In this document: in pieces, positions 30,861-40,960 of the stretch
How positions within the stretch are numbered: the stretch's first letter is position 1
How the letters are laid out: each line of letters begins with the position of its first letter
Origin: Symsagittifera roscoffensis
Lineage: Eukaryota; Xenacoelomorpha; Acoela; Convolutidae
Length of the DNA stretch: 64,000 nucleotides
Assembly: GCF_963678635.1 (NCBI RefSeq)
Contig: NC_087066.1
Location: 39,081,223-39,145,222 of the forward strand
Direction of reading: 5' to 3'
The notes under the pieces: model-generated
Told to the model about the DNA's origin: nothing
The model's database searches: none
What the model saw: only the letters and a program-made list of their open reading frames with translations
Program-made: the position numbers and the translations under genes

Positions 30861-31217
30861 TCAACATTCACTTAAGTCTACTACTGTTTCATCTAGGAAG
30901 AGTTCTAAATTACGAATTTTTAATCGGCTAGGATCTGTGTTTTCTTCAATCAGACTTCTTCTTCTTTTCAAGATTTTGTGTTCGTGTTCTTGCTCGGTCT
31001 TATTCAACGATTTGTTGATGTACACTTTGAATTTTTCGTCTGCGGTACCATCGTATTGCTTCAGTCTGAAGGCAATCGTAAGTACCTTGTAAGCAGTCAC
31101 TTTGTCGCAAAACTTGACTAAAAATGTTCTTGGTCTTGTCGACTCAGGTCTGAATTTTCCCATAGGTGTTGCTGATGTTATTGCTTTTTTTTGTATTTCG
31201 AGATAAGTTACATGCAA
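30861..31217 (-). pseudogene. LINE-A ORF1 C-terminal part (copy 3)
   Basis: The 118-codon frame contains MGKFRPESTRPRTFLVKFCD, a block typical of LINE ORF1 RNA-binding domains. It then has a charged stretch with KTEQEHEHKILKRRRSL and ends in DLSEC, exactly as in copies 1 and 2. The N-terminal half with the MINDTIDEAL start is missing: 31218 onward is unrelated. Confidence 0.72.
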
Positions 31218-31880
31218 AATAGTGAGCTTTTGGCTGGGTCTCCGTATCCCCAGACCACGAGGTCACTCATAAAAACAGGGCTGTTATCTATTATCATATT
31301 ACTAATGTTTTTGTTCAGTAGATAAAAATCATCATATTCATCGGAGATGAATACATCATATCCCCCTTTCCCTCACTTTCTAACTTCTCATATTCTGAAA
31401 AATGAAATAGGTAATAGATTATTCAACTCAGTTAATTTCCGGGAGCTAAAACGTGTTCAAAAACCAGTTTCAATCTCTTCCCAAGATCCTTCCGGTTTCT
31501 TGACTCCGGTCGATGAGCGGTCTTGTTGCGTTCCAAGAAGAGTAGTGAAATCTTCCCAATACCCCCCGAGTTCTTGAGAACTGATCCTCAACGACTGTAG
31601 CTGTGCAATCGTTACAATTTGGATAGTCTCGACTGTAATTTCATTATAATTTTCACTTTTTCTTCACTTTCGAGAATCGTTGTTGTTTCTACCAGCGAAA
31701 ATCGCTCTTCAGATTTTCGCGCATTTTTAGTTACTGCGAGTTTTCAAGGTCGTGATCTGTCTTTATTTTTGAACAAATTTTGAGAACTAACTCGCCACTG
31801 CAAATTGACCTCTCCCAAATTGTCAAATTGAACAATTAACACTGTTAATTTGTCGAAACTGCCAATTTTCTCAGTCGGCT
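31218..31880 (-). repeat. Noncoding repeat related to 16093-16700
   Basis: The reverse complement matches parts of the insert in the right palindrome arm. Matches include the GGGAGAGGTCAATTTGCAGTG-like end (31796-31830), the TTGTTGTTTCTACCAGCG segment and the CCGGAAGGATCTTGGGAAGA segment (31480-31500). It lies just upstream of LINE-A copy 3 in its own orientation. It may be part of a related 5' region or an older insertion. Confidence 0.6.
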
Positions 31881-32099
31881 GCCGCAAATAAATTTTCCTT
31901 GTTGACATGCATTTTGGCAGCCATTCTGGTCGGATGTCACACACTCATCAGGCATCCCGGTCAAGGTCCTCCTTGAACCTCGTGAAATTCATTAAAATGG
32001 TACAAGTCATCGAAACAGAATTTACAAAATGCATGAAAAGAACTTTTATCCACATCATATCGACTCACCGCAAGTTACAAATGGCATCATAATTTGAAC

Positions 32100-32500
32100 T
32101 ACTCAATCATTTGAGAGTTCACAATGACAGTCCGAGGATGCTGACTTTCGTCTTTGAACTTTCCCAGCCTGGTGATTGCGGAAATCGCGTTCAGCTCACC
32201 GAGTTGCTGGAATACACGTTTCACGTATTCTCATCATGTCGTAGTCTACAGCAATTTGAATTATCGGTCGATTCAGGGAAACCCTGCAATCAATTTCCAA
32301 TTGCCTTTCAGAACTCTCAGAGAGAGTTATATCTTGCCTTGGTTCGGCACCTGACAAGGATTGAATGACGAAAGTTTATTGCGACTTTTGGAGCGTCTCT
32401 GATAGTTGCTTAACAACCTTCGGTAACGCTTCATCGATAGTGTCGTTGATCATTTTACGTGATGTTTCAGATACATTTTTCTTAGAGAAGTATAAATGTC
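32100..32500 (-). pseudogene. LINE-A ORF1 start region, minus strand
   Basis: A further copy of the ORF1 N-terminus (start ATG complement near 32455) with the leader TGACATTTATACTTCTCTAAG. The sequence is close to 28040-28440. It ends near 32100 in unrelated AT-rich DNA (31881-32100, nothing recognised). Upstream, at 32520 and beyond, is the largest AACCGCTC array. Confidence 0.75.
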
Positions 32501-32519
32501 AACACCCGAGTCGAGATTT

Positions 32520-32905
32520 TTCACCTAATTTGAAGCAAGATTTGAGCGGTTTGAGCGGTTTTTTTTAGACAATTACGCTCAAAATCTTGCTTCAAAATGA
32601 GAGGTTTGAGCGGTTTTTGAAAAGTTTATCTGAAAAAGCCGCTCAAAAACCGCGCAGGATTTGAACGGTTTTGAGCAGTTTATCTAGAAAAACCGCTCAA
32701 AAACCGCTCAAATCTTGCGCGGTTTTTGAGCGGTTTTTTTAGGTAAACTGCTCAAAACCGACCGAATCTTGTGCGGTTTTTGAGCGGTTTTTAGATAAAC
32801 CGTTCAAAAACCGCTCAAACCGCTCATTTAGAAGCAAGATTTTGAGCCTAATTGTCTAAAAAAACCGCTCAAACCGCTTAAATCTTGAGCGGTAATTTGA
32901 GAGTT
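32520..32905. repeat. AACCGCTC minisatellite, large array, first part
   Basis: Blocks of AAAAACCGCTC and its complement GAGCGGTTTTT alternate. They are separated by short fillers (TTGCGCGG, AGATAAACT, CAAATCTTG), giving several internal palindromes. The array directly abuts the ORF1 leader on its left, as in all other ORF1-bearing copies. Confidence 0.88.
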
Positions 32906-32934
32906 TTTTTTATATATAAAAAAATCGCTCATAG

Positions 32935-33080
32935 ATATATACAAAGATACGTACATCTATACACACAAACATACATACATACATACATACAAAGATAGAT
33001 ACAAACATACTTACATTTAAACATGCATATATACATACATACATACATACATACATACATACATACACATACTTACATAT
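32935..33080. repeat. CATA tetranucleotide repeat
   Basis: ACATACATACAT runs, interrupted by AAAGATAGAT and CTTACATTTAAACATG. It is an ordinary microsatellite inserted between the two parts of the AACCGCTC array. Confidence 0.9.
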
Positions 33081-33500
33081 TTTCAGTGGTTATTTTACTC
33101 GAGCATTTGAAAAAAGTCGCTCACATAGTTTTTGGTCAAGACATCGAAAGAAATCTTATGTAAGATATGCATTTTTGGTTTATGGAGGTCAACCCGATTA
33201 GTATTTCAACTGCATATTAGCGTCACATTACCTTTCCAGGCTTTTTTGTTGGTTTTATTCGGTTTTCTTTATAAGACCGCTCAAAAACCGCTTAAAAACC
33301 CCTCAAATACTGCTTGAAAAACGGTTCAAAAATCACCGCAAGAAATGAGCGGTTTTTGAGCGGTTTTTGAGCGGTTTTTAAGCAAGGTTTAAGCGGTTTG
33401 AGCGGTTTTTCCAAAGAAACCGCCCAAACCGCTCAAACCGCTCAAACCTTGCTAGAAAACCGCGCAAACCGCCCATATCTTGAACGGTGTTTGAGCGGGA
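33081..33500. repeat. Spacer and AACCGCTC minisatellite, second part
   Basis: Bases 33081-33265 show no feature. From about 33275 to 33500 the AACCGCTC blocks resume (GAGCGGTTTTTGAGCGGTTT near 33350) and end at GTTTGAGCGGGATGCC. Confidence 0.82.
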
Positions 33501-33527
33501 TGCCGACGCGGGCAAAAAAGTCAGTAC

Positions 33528-34158
33528 TTAGCTTCGGCAGTTTGAGGAATGATCTCCGTCGGTAAACCAAAGCAGCTGTAGTGCTACCATCCGTCGCATA
33601 TGTCAAATTGGATCCATTCATCTTTTTGCATTTTGAGCGGTTGTCTCCTTGACCTGTATCATTGTAGCTCGGTAATATCTATCTTCAATACCATTTTGAA
33701 AGAATTTTGGATAGACGCGAAGCTACGCTTTGCACCACTCGCGATATATACAAAGCAAGAGAACCGCTTAGTCGAGAAAACGAAAAAAACTAGATATTTT
33801 GAGATGAATAGGTCTTGTTTTGAAACAAAAACCAGTCAAGCCAATAGAATGAAAAACTTACCAAGCCTCAAATAGCCAAAAAAAAACACCTAAGTAGGCA
33901 GCATCCTGCAAAGGAGTATTTTGGTGCCCAAGTTCTTTCTCGTATCTGTTAACGACTTACCGACAATGTGCGGCAAACTAATTCCTCTACTTTGTTTTAG
34001 ACAACGATGCAAATATGAGACAGGTCAAGGAGACAACCGCTCGAAATGCAAAAATTCTGGACAACCGGGTGATGAATGGATCCAAATCGACAATGGATCC
34101 AATTCTGCTCTGGTTTACCGACGGAGATAATTCCTCAAATTGCCGAAGCTAAGTAATT
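33528..34158. repeat. Fold-back element with about 135-bp inverted ends
   Basis: Bases 33528-33665 and 34020-34158 are inverted copies: CTTAGCTTCGGCAGTTTGAGG against CAAATTGCCGAAGCTAAG, and GGTTGTCTCCTTGACCTGT against its complement. About 355 bp lie between, with no convincing gene. The left end also occurs at 21500-21580 and 28470-28550. Confidence 0.7.
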
Positions 34159-34159
34159 T

Positions 34160-34310
34160 ACTTTTTTTACTGGTGATACAAAGTTCGTGGCGGAGTGTTG
34201 GCTTAAGTGTGGAAGACATTCAAAACAATTAAAATGCTCTTTACGATTGGGCCGAGAAAAATTCAATGCCTTTCATAATGGGTTCATGCACTTTATTATC
34301 GTTGTCTAAA
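34160..34310 (+). pseudogene. LINE RT scrap
   Basis: The stretch reads FTGDTKF (a decayed FADDTKF RT box) and then, one frame away, DIQNN and NALYDWAEKNSMPF. This is the segment that follows the catalytic Asp pair in many LINEs. It is too short and shifted to place in a clade. Bases 34311-34480 hold nothing recognisable. Confidence 0.5.
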
Positions 34311-34479
34311 ATTACATAAGGAGATCGAAGTAATAAAAAATGTAAACTGCCAACGTTTTCGTAGATTTGGGCAACATCAGGCTTAAAAGTAAAAACATTT
34401 TATAAAAAACCATTGATCATAAAAATATCTTAAGCTATTGGCTATACAAAACAAAAAATTTCAGCCAATTAGAAAATTT

Positions 34480-34920
34480 TAATTTTGAAATTCGCGCCGA
34501 AACTACATCATGGATATAGCATCAGACTTAAGTTTCTGAGACTTTCTTTCAATTTTATCTTTAATTAAACTTTAAACCTAATTTTTTTATTTGTATCATT
34601 TCCTTATTCCGAAACATGCCAATTTCTTAATTCGAAAAATATTTGTTTTTGTATTAGCCGAAAATTCATTTTCGAGCTATAACTTATGGGTCAGTTCCCT
34701 GCTCCTGAACTCATCGCGTGTGTTTTTTCTCGGTCTCTCCTTCCAGATGTGAAATGCTTCTTACATCTTTAGCTTCACCTTGGTGTTAGCTTGGTCTATA
34801 AACTCACATATCATTCCCACGCTCGTGCCCTAATTTCTACACTGCCTTAGATGTTGTCCTTGAGGTGAGTCCTCTTTTCGATATTCGTCATTTCTAGTGG
34901 TCAGATGGGCCGTTTGATTT
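34480..34920 (-). mobile_element. Penelope-like element 3' fragment, inverted
   Basis: The reverse complement matches about 37640-38035: the end of the GIY-YIG domain (LRQCRN, then HIWKERPRKNTRDEFRSREL) and the following 3' sequence. It faces the plus-strand element. Inverted, 5'-truncated neighbours of this kind are often seen with Penelope-like elements. A counterpart starts at 41567 in unit 2. Confidence 0.75.
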
Positions 34921-34940
34921 TGCGTATATCCTCGAAAAAA

Positions 34941-35207
34941 TTAATTTCTTGATTTTAAAAATCGAATCTTCACTTTCCGCTGTGTCTCAAGAGCAGTGTG
35001 TTCATCCAGATGACTTCTCAGCAGAACATGATCTTCGAGCCAAAGGACTTGGAACAAGCACCTGCTGTCACTGGCAGCAGATGTGGCATGATTTACATGG
35101 AGCCAAGTGAGGTGGGGTGGCAGCCTCTGCTCAGATTGTGATTCAACAAGAACCTCACCGAGTTGTTGTAACTTGATCATAAAAAAATGGTCAGCGTGAT
35201 TGTGCAA
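34941..35207 (-). other. Unassigned 88-codon frame
   Basis: The open frame reads MHNHADHFFMIKLQQLGEV and includes HLTWLHVNHATSAASD. It recurs in unit 2 at 41977-42243 with six differences in a cluster. I do not recognise it. Its position between two Penelope fragments suggests element-derived sequence, but a chance frame is as likely. Confidence 0.3.
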
Positions 35208-35224
35208 ACTCCGTTCTTAATTCT

Positions 35225-35850
35225 GATTTGATTTTTCAAAACTTGATTCCCTGCTCGTGAACTCATCGCGCATCTTTATTCTCGGTCTCTTTCCAGATAA
35301 GAAGTACTTCTAATGTCAGTAGCTTTACGTAGCTTGATCTATTATCTCATATGACGTAACCACATTTCTACACTGCCTTAGATATTGTCCTACCGGTGAG
35401 TCCTTTTTTCGGTGTTCGTCAACTCTTAGATATCGACACGCTTGGCCATAATAGACAGTGTTACATCCACAACCTGAAATCTTGTAATCCACCTTTGATT
35501 TTGGTTCAAGCGAAAAAGAAGACTTTGAGGAGGTTAGGAAGGTTTTCAGCTTTCTGGTGTTGAAAACAATTTGTGCCTTGGTTATGTTCCGCACTTTGTT
35601 TGCAAATATCAGACTTCCATTGCCTCGGTACTGCACCACCATCATACTGACTCAAGTTTCTGAGAAAAGGCTTACAGAACGATATAATAATGGATTTTTG
35701 GGGATTCCGGGTCCCGGAAAACGTTTTTTTTTTCGGAATTTCATTTTCAGTTGAAGGCAAAGGAGGTGATAGGTCAGTAATAGCTTTAGAGGGCATTGAT
35801 TTACCAAGGTGGTAGCAAGAAATTTTATCCCTGGAACCCAAACACACGGT
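35225..35850 (-). pseudogene. Penelope-like linker and GIY-YIG endonuclease, inverted copy
   Basis: The frame at 35325-35645 has MVVQYRGNGSLIFANKVRN, then VFNTRKLKTFL. The endonuclease part follows: VDYKISGCGCNTVYYGQ (the GIY-like and YIG-like strands with the Cys pair of Penelope elements), an Arg, and DEHRKKDSPVGQYL. GIY-YIG nicks DNA for priming. The RT that should precede it is absent; a shorter overlapping frame runs to 35850. The C-terminal EAVHIW block is in another phase. Confidence 0.8.
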
Positions 35851-37331
35851 TCGGGATAAACTCCGAGAAATTCAGTTTTTGGCTGATGTGGATATGTTTT
35901 ATCCCAATTGAAAAATGAGAACGTAACAGGGGAGTCGTTGAGTGAGATTGAAGCAGCGGCTAAAGTCTAAGTGAGGCGGGTGAAACAGGCACTATCTGAT
36001 AGATGATTGGAAAAAGCTAACAAATATTTCCAAAACAACGATCTTAGCTGTGCCATTTGATAACGAGGTTGGGTTTTGTATCAAGAAAAAAGACCAATAC
36101 GAATCCCAACTGCTAAAACTTTTACAGTCAGACATATTTAATGCAAGGAATAACACTGATTATTCGGTGTTGTTAAAATTGAGAAAGACCTTAAAAAAGA
36201 GCTGTAGAGTCTGATGAAAAAGAGCAATGACATAAAAGAATATCTGTACAACAAATTGAGGTCAACAGGTAGTCAACCTGCTCATTTGTACGGCTTAGCA
36301 AAAGTACTCAATAAAGACCTAGCACTGTGCCCTCTTCTATCTCTGCCTGGAAGTTCATAAGAGAATTTGAACAGAATATTGGCCAAAATTTTTGATAAAA
36401 TTGCGGGAGCGATCATAAAAACAAACACGCAAGAAGCAAAAAGATTATTGAGAAGGTTAATTTAGTTTCTAATGGAAACAGAAATTTTTCTATATTGAAA
36501 GTTTGTAAACTAATGTTCCACTCAAAGAGGCTGTCGACATTGCACTCAGAAAACTTTATGATCAGGAGAAACCTCCAGGCATTGCACATAATAAAATGAA
36601 GAGATTGCTAAACCTTGCTGTAGGTCAAGTACACTTTAGGAGCAATGATATGTGGTATACACAGACGGAAGATTTGGCTCTGTAGGCCTCTCTTGCAGTC
36701 ATACTGGCAAATTTGTGGATGAAAGAATTCGAACTTGTATGAGGAAAGAGATTTCCAATTTTTGCAAGCCAATTGAAGAGCCAAATGGCATCTTTCCAGA
36801 ATAAAGGAAAAAAGTTACCCATGGAGAAAAAGCGTTGAATGCGAAAATTGTCTGAATTGGTTTTTCAAAAATGAGGTAGGTTTCAAGAAATAGAATATAG
36901 AAAAATAGCTAAAATTGTTTGGTTTTGCCCGGCATGCTACGAGTAAGAGTTATGAGAAAAAAACCAACACTCAGAGGAAATAAAACTCTTCCTGAGATCT
37001 GAAAATGATATCGTGAGAATTGTGAAAGGATATTTAGAAGAATTGTGAAATTCTGCCAAACAACAACCTCCTTATCTACAGTTTATTTTAGAAAAGGCTA
37101 ACGAGAAGGGCAACTTAGCGTTTCTTGACATTAACGTTAAGGTAGACACACCTAAAACGTAATCTATGGATGGTATCAAAAACCAATTGATACAGAGAAA
37201 ACTCTTGATTTTAGGAGCTGCGCTCCACTCCATTATAAAGGAACATACTAGAAGGCGCAGTTCATCGAATATTTAGGTGCACTTCAACTATGGAACTAGT
37301 TCAATGAGTCCATGACGGTAAATAAAAAACA

Positions 37332-37625
37332 ATGGGTGGACAACCTCGGACTGATGAAACTGTTTCGAGGACTCTTGACAGACTCATCAAAGAAAAAGCC
37401 AACAAGAGCCCTGGTAAGGACTTACATCAGGGGAGTATTGATAATCCAGGAACATCACCCATGATGGTGGTGCAGTATCGAGGCAAGGAAAGTCTGATAT
37501 TTGCAAATATTGTGTGGAACATACTCAAGGCACCAGTTTTTTTAAACACCAGAAAGCTAAAAATCAGCCTTCTAAAATTGAACTCTTCTTTGTTGTGTGA
37601 ACAAGATTTGATGTTGTGGATGTAA
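37332..37625 (+). pseudogene. Penelope linker segment
   Basis: The 97-codon frame contains MMVVQYRGKESLIFANIVWN and VFLNTRKLKISLLK, the region joining RT to the endonuclease. The same block is present in 35325-35645. The frame ends in DLMLWM because of a shift just before the Cys-Cys-Gly-Cys start of the GIY-YIG domain. Confidence 0.75.
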
Positions 37626-37884
37626 ATCCACCTATGTTGGTCAAGCGTTTCGACATCTGACCACTAGAGTTGACCAACACCGAAAAAAGGACTCACCTGT
37701 AAGACAGTATCTAAGGCAGTGTAGAAATCAGGGCACGAGCGTGGAAATGTCCTGGGAGATTATAGATCAATCTAACACCAACCTGAAGCTACTGACATTA
37801 GAAGCAGTTCACATCTGGAAGGAGAGACCGAGAATAAACACGAGCGATGAGTTCATAAGCAGGGAACTGACCCCTAAGTCTTAG
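37612..37884 (+). pseudogene. GIY-YIG endonuclease domain, open over its whole length
   Basis: A 90-codon open stretch without its own ATG reads CCGCKSTYVGQAFRHL, TRVDQHRKKDSPVRQYLRQC and EAVHIWKERPRINTSDEF, ending in SRELTPKS and TAG at 37882. It has the YVGQ strand, the conserved Arg and the late catalytic Glu (EAVHIW) of Penelope endonucleases, plus the Cys cluster. The domain itself has no stop or shift, although the RT upstream is dead. The unit 2 copy is at 44838-45110. Confidence 0.8.
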
Positions 37885-38099
37885 TTCCGAAAACGGATTT
37901 TAGGCGAATACAAAAACTAGTAATTTTCGAAATTGAAAATAGAGAAAAAATAAAAAATTTAGGATCAAATTAAAAGAATGTCTCAGAAACTTGAGTCTGA
38001 TGCTATAATCATGATGTAATTTTGGCGCGAATTTCATATTTGCAAATTTTTGATTATGCGATTTTTTTTGCTGTCTTGTAGCCTTTTTGATCGATGATC

Positions 38100-38510
38100 A
38101 ATTTATAAAAACTTATAACTTTCAAACCTGATGATGCACAATTGTGCGGAAACAATCGTAATTTACTTTGTAACTACCTCTTGCACATGCATCTAATTTT
38201 AGATCGAAAGCAAAAATAGAACTGTACCAATCACGGATCTTGCCTATATTTACTTACGGAAGTCCAGGCTAGGGATTGAGCAGATGCTTTATCGCGGAGC
38301 TTGAAAAAACACAAAGGCGCACAGTTAAATATTTTATTCCACAATGTGGAACGTATAAACAGCGTTTAGCTATAAAATCGATGTTGCCAATACGAAAGTC
38401 TATACAGCTGCCCAACCTGTTGCTGTTATCGAAAATCCTAACAAATAGATACGATGTAGATACGATGTAGATACGATATAAAGAGCGTTTAAGAGCGTTT
38501 AAGAAAAAGG
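38100..38510 (+). pseudogene. LINE C-terminal block and tail
   Basis: Bases 38225-38470 read RILPIFTYGSPG and then FIAELEKTQRRTVKYFIPQ, TYKQRLAIKSMLPI and LPNLLLLSKIL, the usual C-terminus of a CR1/Jockey-like LINE after RT. It ends in an 11-bp tandem tail (TAGATACGATG three times, 38447-38478), followed by AGAGCGTTTA twice. It is separate from the LINE-B copy that starts downstream. Confidence 0.7.
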
Positions 38511-38582
38511 TTAGGTTAATTGTTGTGATAAGCTTTTTAAATAGGCAATTCCTATTTAATCAGTCAACTTCAGATTAATTTT

Positions 38583-39315
38583 ATGATGGCAAAGGGGATC
38601 GCAAAATCCGCCACTGATAATGGTGAACGTGATTTTAAAAGACATAAAATAGCTTGCACTGGGAAAATCAACAGGAAAAGCAAAACCAGCCTGGATGCCA
38701 ACTCTGGTGCAAACTCGATTCACAAAGGATTTTTGACAGTGACATACTGTGTGGTTTCTGCGCTTGTCTTGAAGTTGAACAGCTGAAATTGTAGTTAAAT
38801 GAGTTACGAAAGACCGTCAGTATAGCTCCTTATGTGAAGTCAGAGGAAATCGAAAATTACAAACAGTACAAGGAAGGAGAGACCAATGCGCAGCTGGTGC
38901 ATAAGATAGTTGAACTCCGCGGTAACGAACTGGGTTTGGATGTGAAAATTAGTGACATTTCTGTATGCCCCAGACTATCAAAAAGAAGAGATGATAAGCA
39001 TCCTCCAATAATAGTGCGGTTTGTCGCAAGAAAGGTAAAACAAATCATTCTGTATTCCAAATCAAAACTGAAAGAAAAAAATAGATTTTTTTTATTTCTG
39101 AAGACGTTTTTGTTGCCAGACTTAGGGCGCTTATGCAACTGAAAAAAATACAATCATGTGTCAATTGTTGTTATCGTGATGAAAACTTATATTGCCGTAT
39201 CAAAAAACTTCAAACTGAAAAACGGTTTGTAAATTGTTCTTTCGATCTACAAACTGTTTTTGAATGGGAACCGAAAATGATCAGAAATTGGTTTAAAGAT
39301 GTTGCTTTCAATTGA
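38583..39315 (+). pseudogene. LINE-B ORF1
   Basis: Three frames in different phases (38583-38786, 38834-39142, 39133-39315) build an ORF1-like protein. It has a basic start, a short Cys/Leu coiled stretch, then RGNELGLDVKISDISVCPRL and HPPIIVRFVARKVK, and finally MQLKKIQSCVNCCYRDENLY. The PPIIVRFV block is characteristic of RNA-binding ORF1 proteins of CR1-like LINEs. At least two frameshifts break it. Confidence 0.75.
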
Positions 39316-39394
39316 CTTTCCAATCTTACTTGGAGCTCTGACAATGGCTTTTTTGCGTGCCTTTTTTAAAAATGTGGTGATGTAGAAATGAACT

Positions 39395-39423
39395 CAGGGC
39401 CTAATACCACCTATTAGGCCCTG
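39395..39423. other. Perfect 12-bp hairpin between LINE-B ORF1 and endonuclease
   Basis: CAGGGCCTAATA and its exact complement flank the loop CCACC. It is conserved unchanged in unit 2 (46621-46649). The location is the ORF1/ORF2 junction of the element. Confidence 0.8.
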
Positions 39424-39454
39424 AAAATTTTTCGAATATAACTGATAAGTACCG

Positions 39455-40110
39455 TAAAAATTTGAAACTTGTGCTTCTAAACTTTCAATAACTGCGAAGC
39501 AAACACCACAATCAATTGAAACAACTGGCTGATGACATGAGATCTAATGTCATTCTTGGTATTTTTGAAACCTGGTTACAAAACACCGATAACAAAAAAT
39601 CCTGGAATGTCTTATTAACCTCTTATGATTTTTTCTGGTGTCAAAGAAATGAGAAAAAGTTTTAAAAACAGCAGGCGGTGTTATGCTTTTTGTACAAAGG
39701 ATGCTAACACCCCGCGAACTATTTGAATTTGTTTGATACATCAATGTATGACCCCTCGTGGAATGAATGTCTTATCAATTCCTCGAAAAATTCTACGGAT
39801 AAAATGCTAAATAGTATTAGTTATAATCCCAATAAATCAACGCAAGCTAAATTTTTTGAAGATTTGGCCCTTAATTTAAAGAATACTATGTCCATAGCCA
39901 GCTCAATTACAATCATGGGTGATCTTAACTTAAACTACCTAAATCATGTGAAAAACAAAATATTGATACAATTACTGTACCTTATGCACTCATCATTGCC
40001 AGTCCTAACGAAGCAACGAGATTATGTTAATCTACAGGCACCCATTTGGACTAAATATTTCGTGAAGAGATTGCCCAAGAAAGAATTTTTGTGTTTATTA
40101 ATAAACTGAT
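39455..40110 (+). pseudogene. LINE-B endonuclease
   Basis: Shifting frames read NVILGIFETWLQNTD (the ETWL block), then GGVMLFV (39674-39694). The open frame 39723-40109 follows, with STQAKFFEDLALNLKN and SITIMGDLNLNYLNH, whose GDLN at 39918-39929 corresponds to the catalytic GDFN block. The frame ends before an SDH block. This is the AP-like endonuclease of a non-LTR element. Confidence 0.78.
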
Positions 40111-40129
40111 CATTTTGCAAAAGTTTTTT

Positions 40130-40960
40130 TTTACCAACATAGCTCAGAGTGTTTAACCACCAAAATTAATTTATAAGTTTGGAATTAGTAATTACTGTAA
40201 GAATGATTTTTGCGGAATATTGTCAGAGCTTCCATGGAATCTTTTTTTTTCCTGTAACTCTATTTTATTAACGTTTACAGTATTTGTCAATTTTTTTTTT
40301 GCATTTTTCCATGCACTACTTGTAAGAAGTATTATCGAAACAAAAAAGGTTCCACTATATATTAGAAAACTAATGATTTGATCACGAATGTAAGACAGAA
40401 ATAAAACAACACCAACAATTAAATTCGTCATATAAATATAATTCATGTCAAAGTAGCTGGTATACTTATAACAATTCCAAAAAAAATTTAAGTCTAATGA
40501 TAATAAGCGAAGCAAGCATACTATACCAAGTCGTTATTAATGATTCAAACTCACTGAATTTTATTTGGATCTTCACTAAAAAGTTGAGCTGCTCAGAATG
40601 TGTATCATCAATTAATGCGTCGAAGAACTCATACAGAGATGCTATTGTCAACAAAAAAACATCGCAGATCATTATAGTTTAAATTTTTCAAATCTAGGTA
40701 ACCTCTTTTGTTCTAAGTCAACTGCATCATCTGTATAAACTAATTTGATTGATATGCCAGATTTCAACTTTCGTCCAGTATCTCAAAAAGAATTATTCGA
40801 TATTATAAAAGAACTGAAACGTAGTAAGCCACTAGGGGCCCAGCAAGGTTCCCTCATGGGCCATAAAAGATGGTAAATCAATCATTGTGCCCTCATTTGC
40901 TTTGTCTTGAACCAATGTATCCTAAAATCGGTTACCTGGAACTAAGCAATTAAAAAAGTG
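40130..40960 (+). pseudogene. LINE-B segment between endonuclease and RT, and RT start
   Basis: Plus-strand pieces KKVPLYIRKLMI (40345-40380), NNSKKNLSLMIISEAS and NDSNSLNFIWIFTKKL fit the linker before RT. Then DFNFRPVSQKELFDIIKELKRSKPLG (about 40762-40839) and VPSWAIKDGKSIIVPSFALS open the RT. Homology fades after 40960, so motifs A to C are lost. Bases 40961-41566 hold nothing I recognise. Confidence 0.65.

Larger units (their letters stand above)
29360..31217 (-). mobile_element. LINE-A copy 3, inverted, RT deleted
   Basis: A minus-strand copy more diverged from copies 1 and 2 than they are from each other. It keeps part of ORF1 that they lack (TRPRTFLVKF) and a longer endonuclease with GDFN. 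The sequence jumps at 30014-30018 from the segment before RT to the C-terminal block, removing about 1.2 kb. It ends at the ATT tail (29368-29403). Confidence 0.82.
35880..38040 (+). mobile_element. Penelope-like retroelement, decayed
   Basis: Blocks in order and in changing frames are VPFDNEVGFCIKKKDQY (about 36049-36099), STGSQPAHLYGLAKVLNKDL (about 36268-36327), VPLKEAVDIALRKLYDQ and MWYTQTEDLAL (36647-36680). These are followed by LQFILEKANEKGNLAFLDIN (about 37078-37137) and the linker. They match Penelope RT, fused to a GIY-YIG domain. I could not find the RYVDD box; it should lie between 36840 and 36960. Many stops and shifts are present. The 3' end has an inverted partner at 34480-34920. 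Confidence 0.82.

Noticed and set aside
21585-33500. AACCGCTC arrays as a CRISPR array or telomeric repeat
   Set aside because: Repeat length, alternating orientation and lack of unique spacers rule out CRISPR. The motif is not a telomere repeat and is tied to LINE-A ORF1.
40192-40672. Minus-strand hydrophobic frames resembling membrane-protein (chemoreceptor-like) segments
   Set aside because: The plus strand of the same bases reads as the LINE-B linker before RT (KKVPLYIRKLMI, NDSNSLNFIW), so the hydrophobic frames are its antisense shadow. The same holds for 47450-47900.
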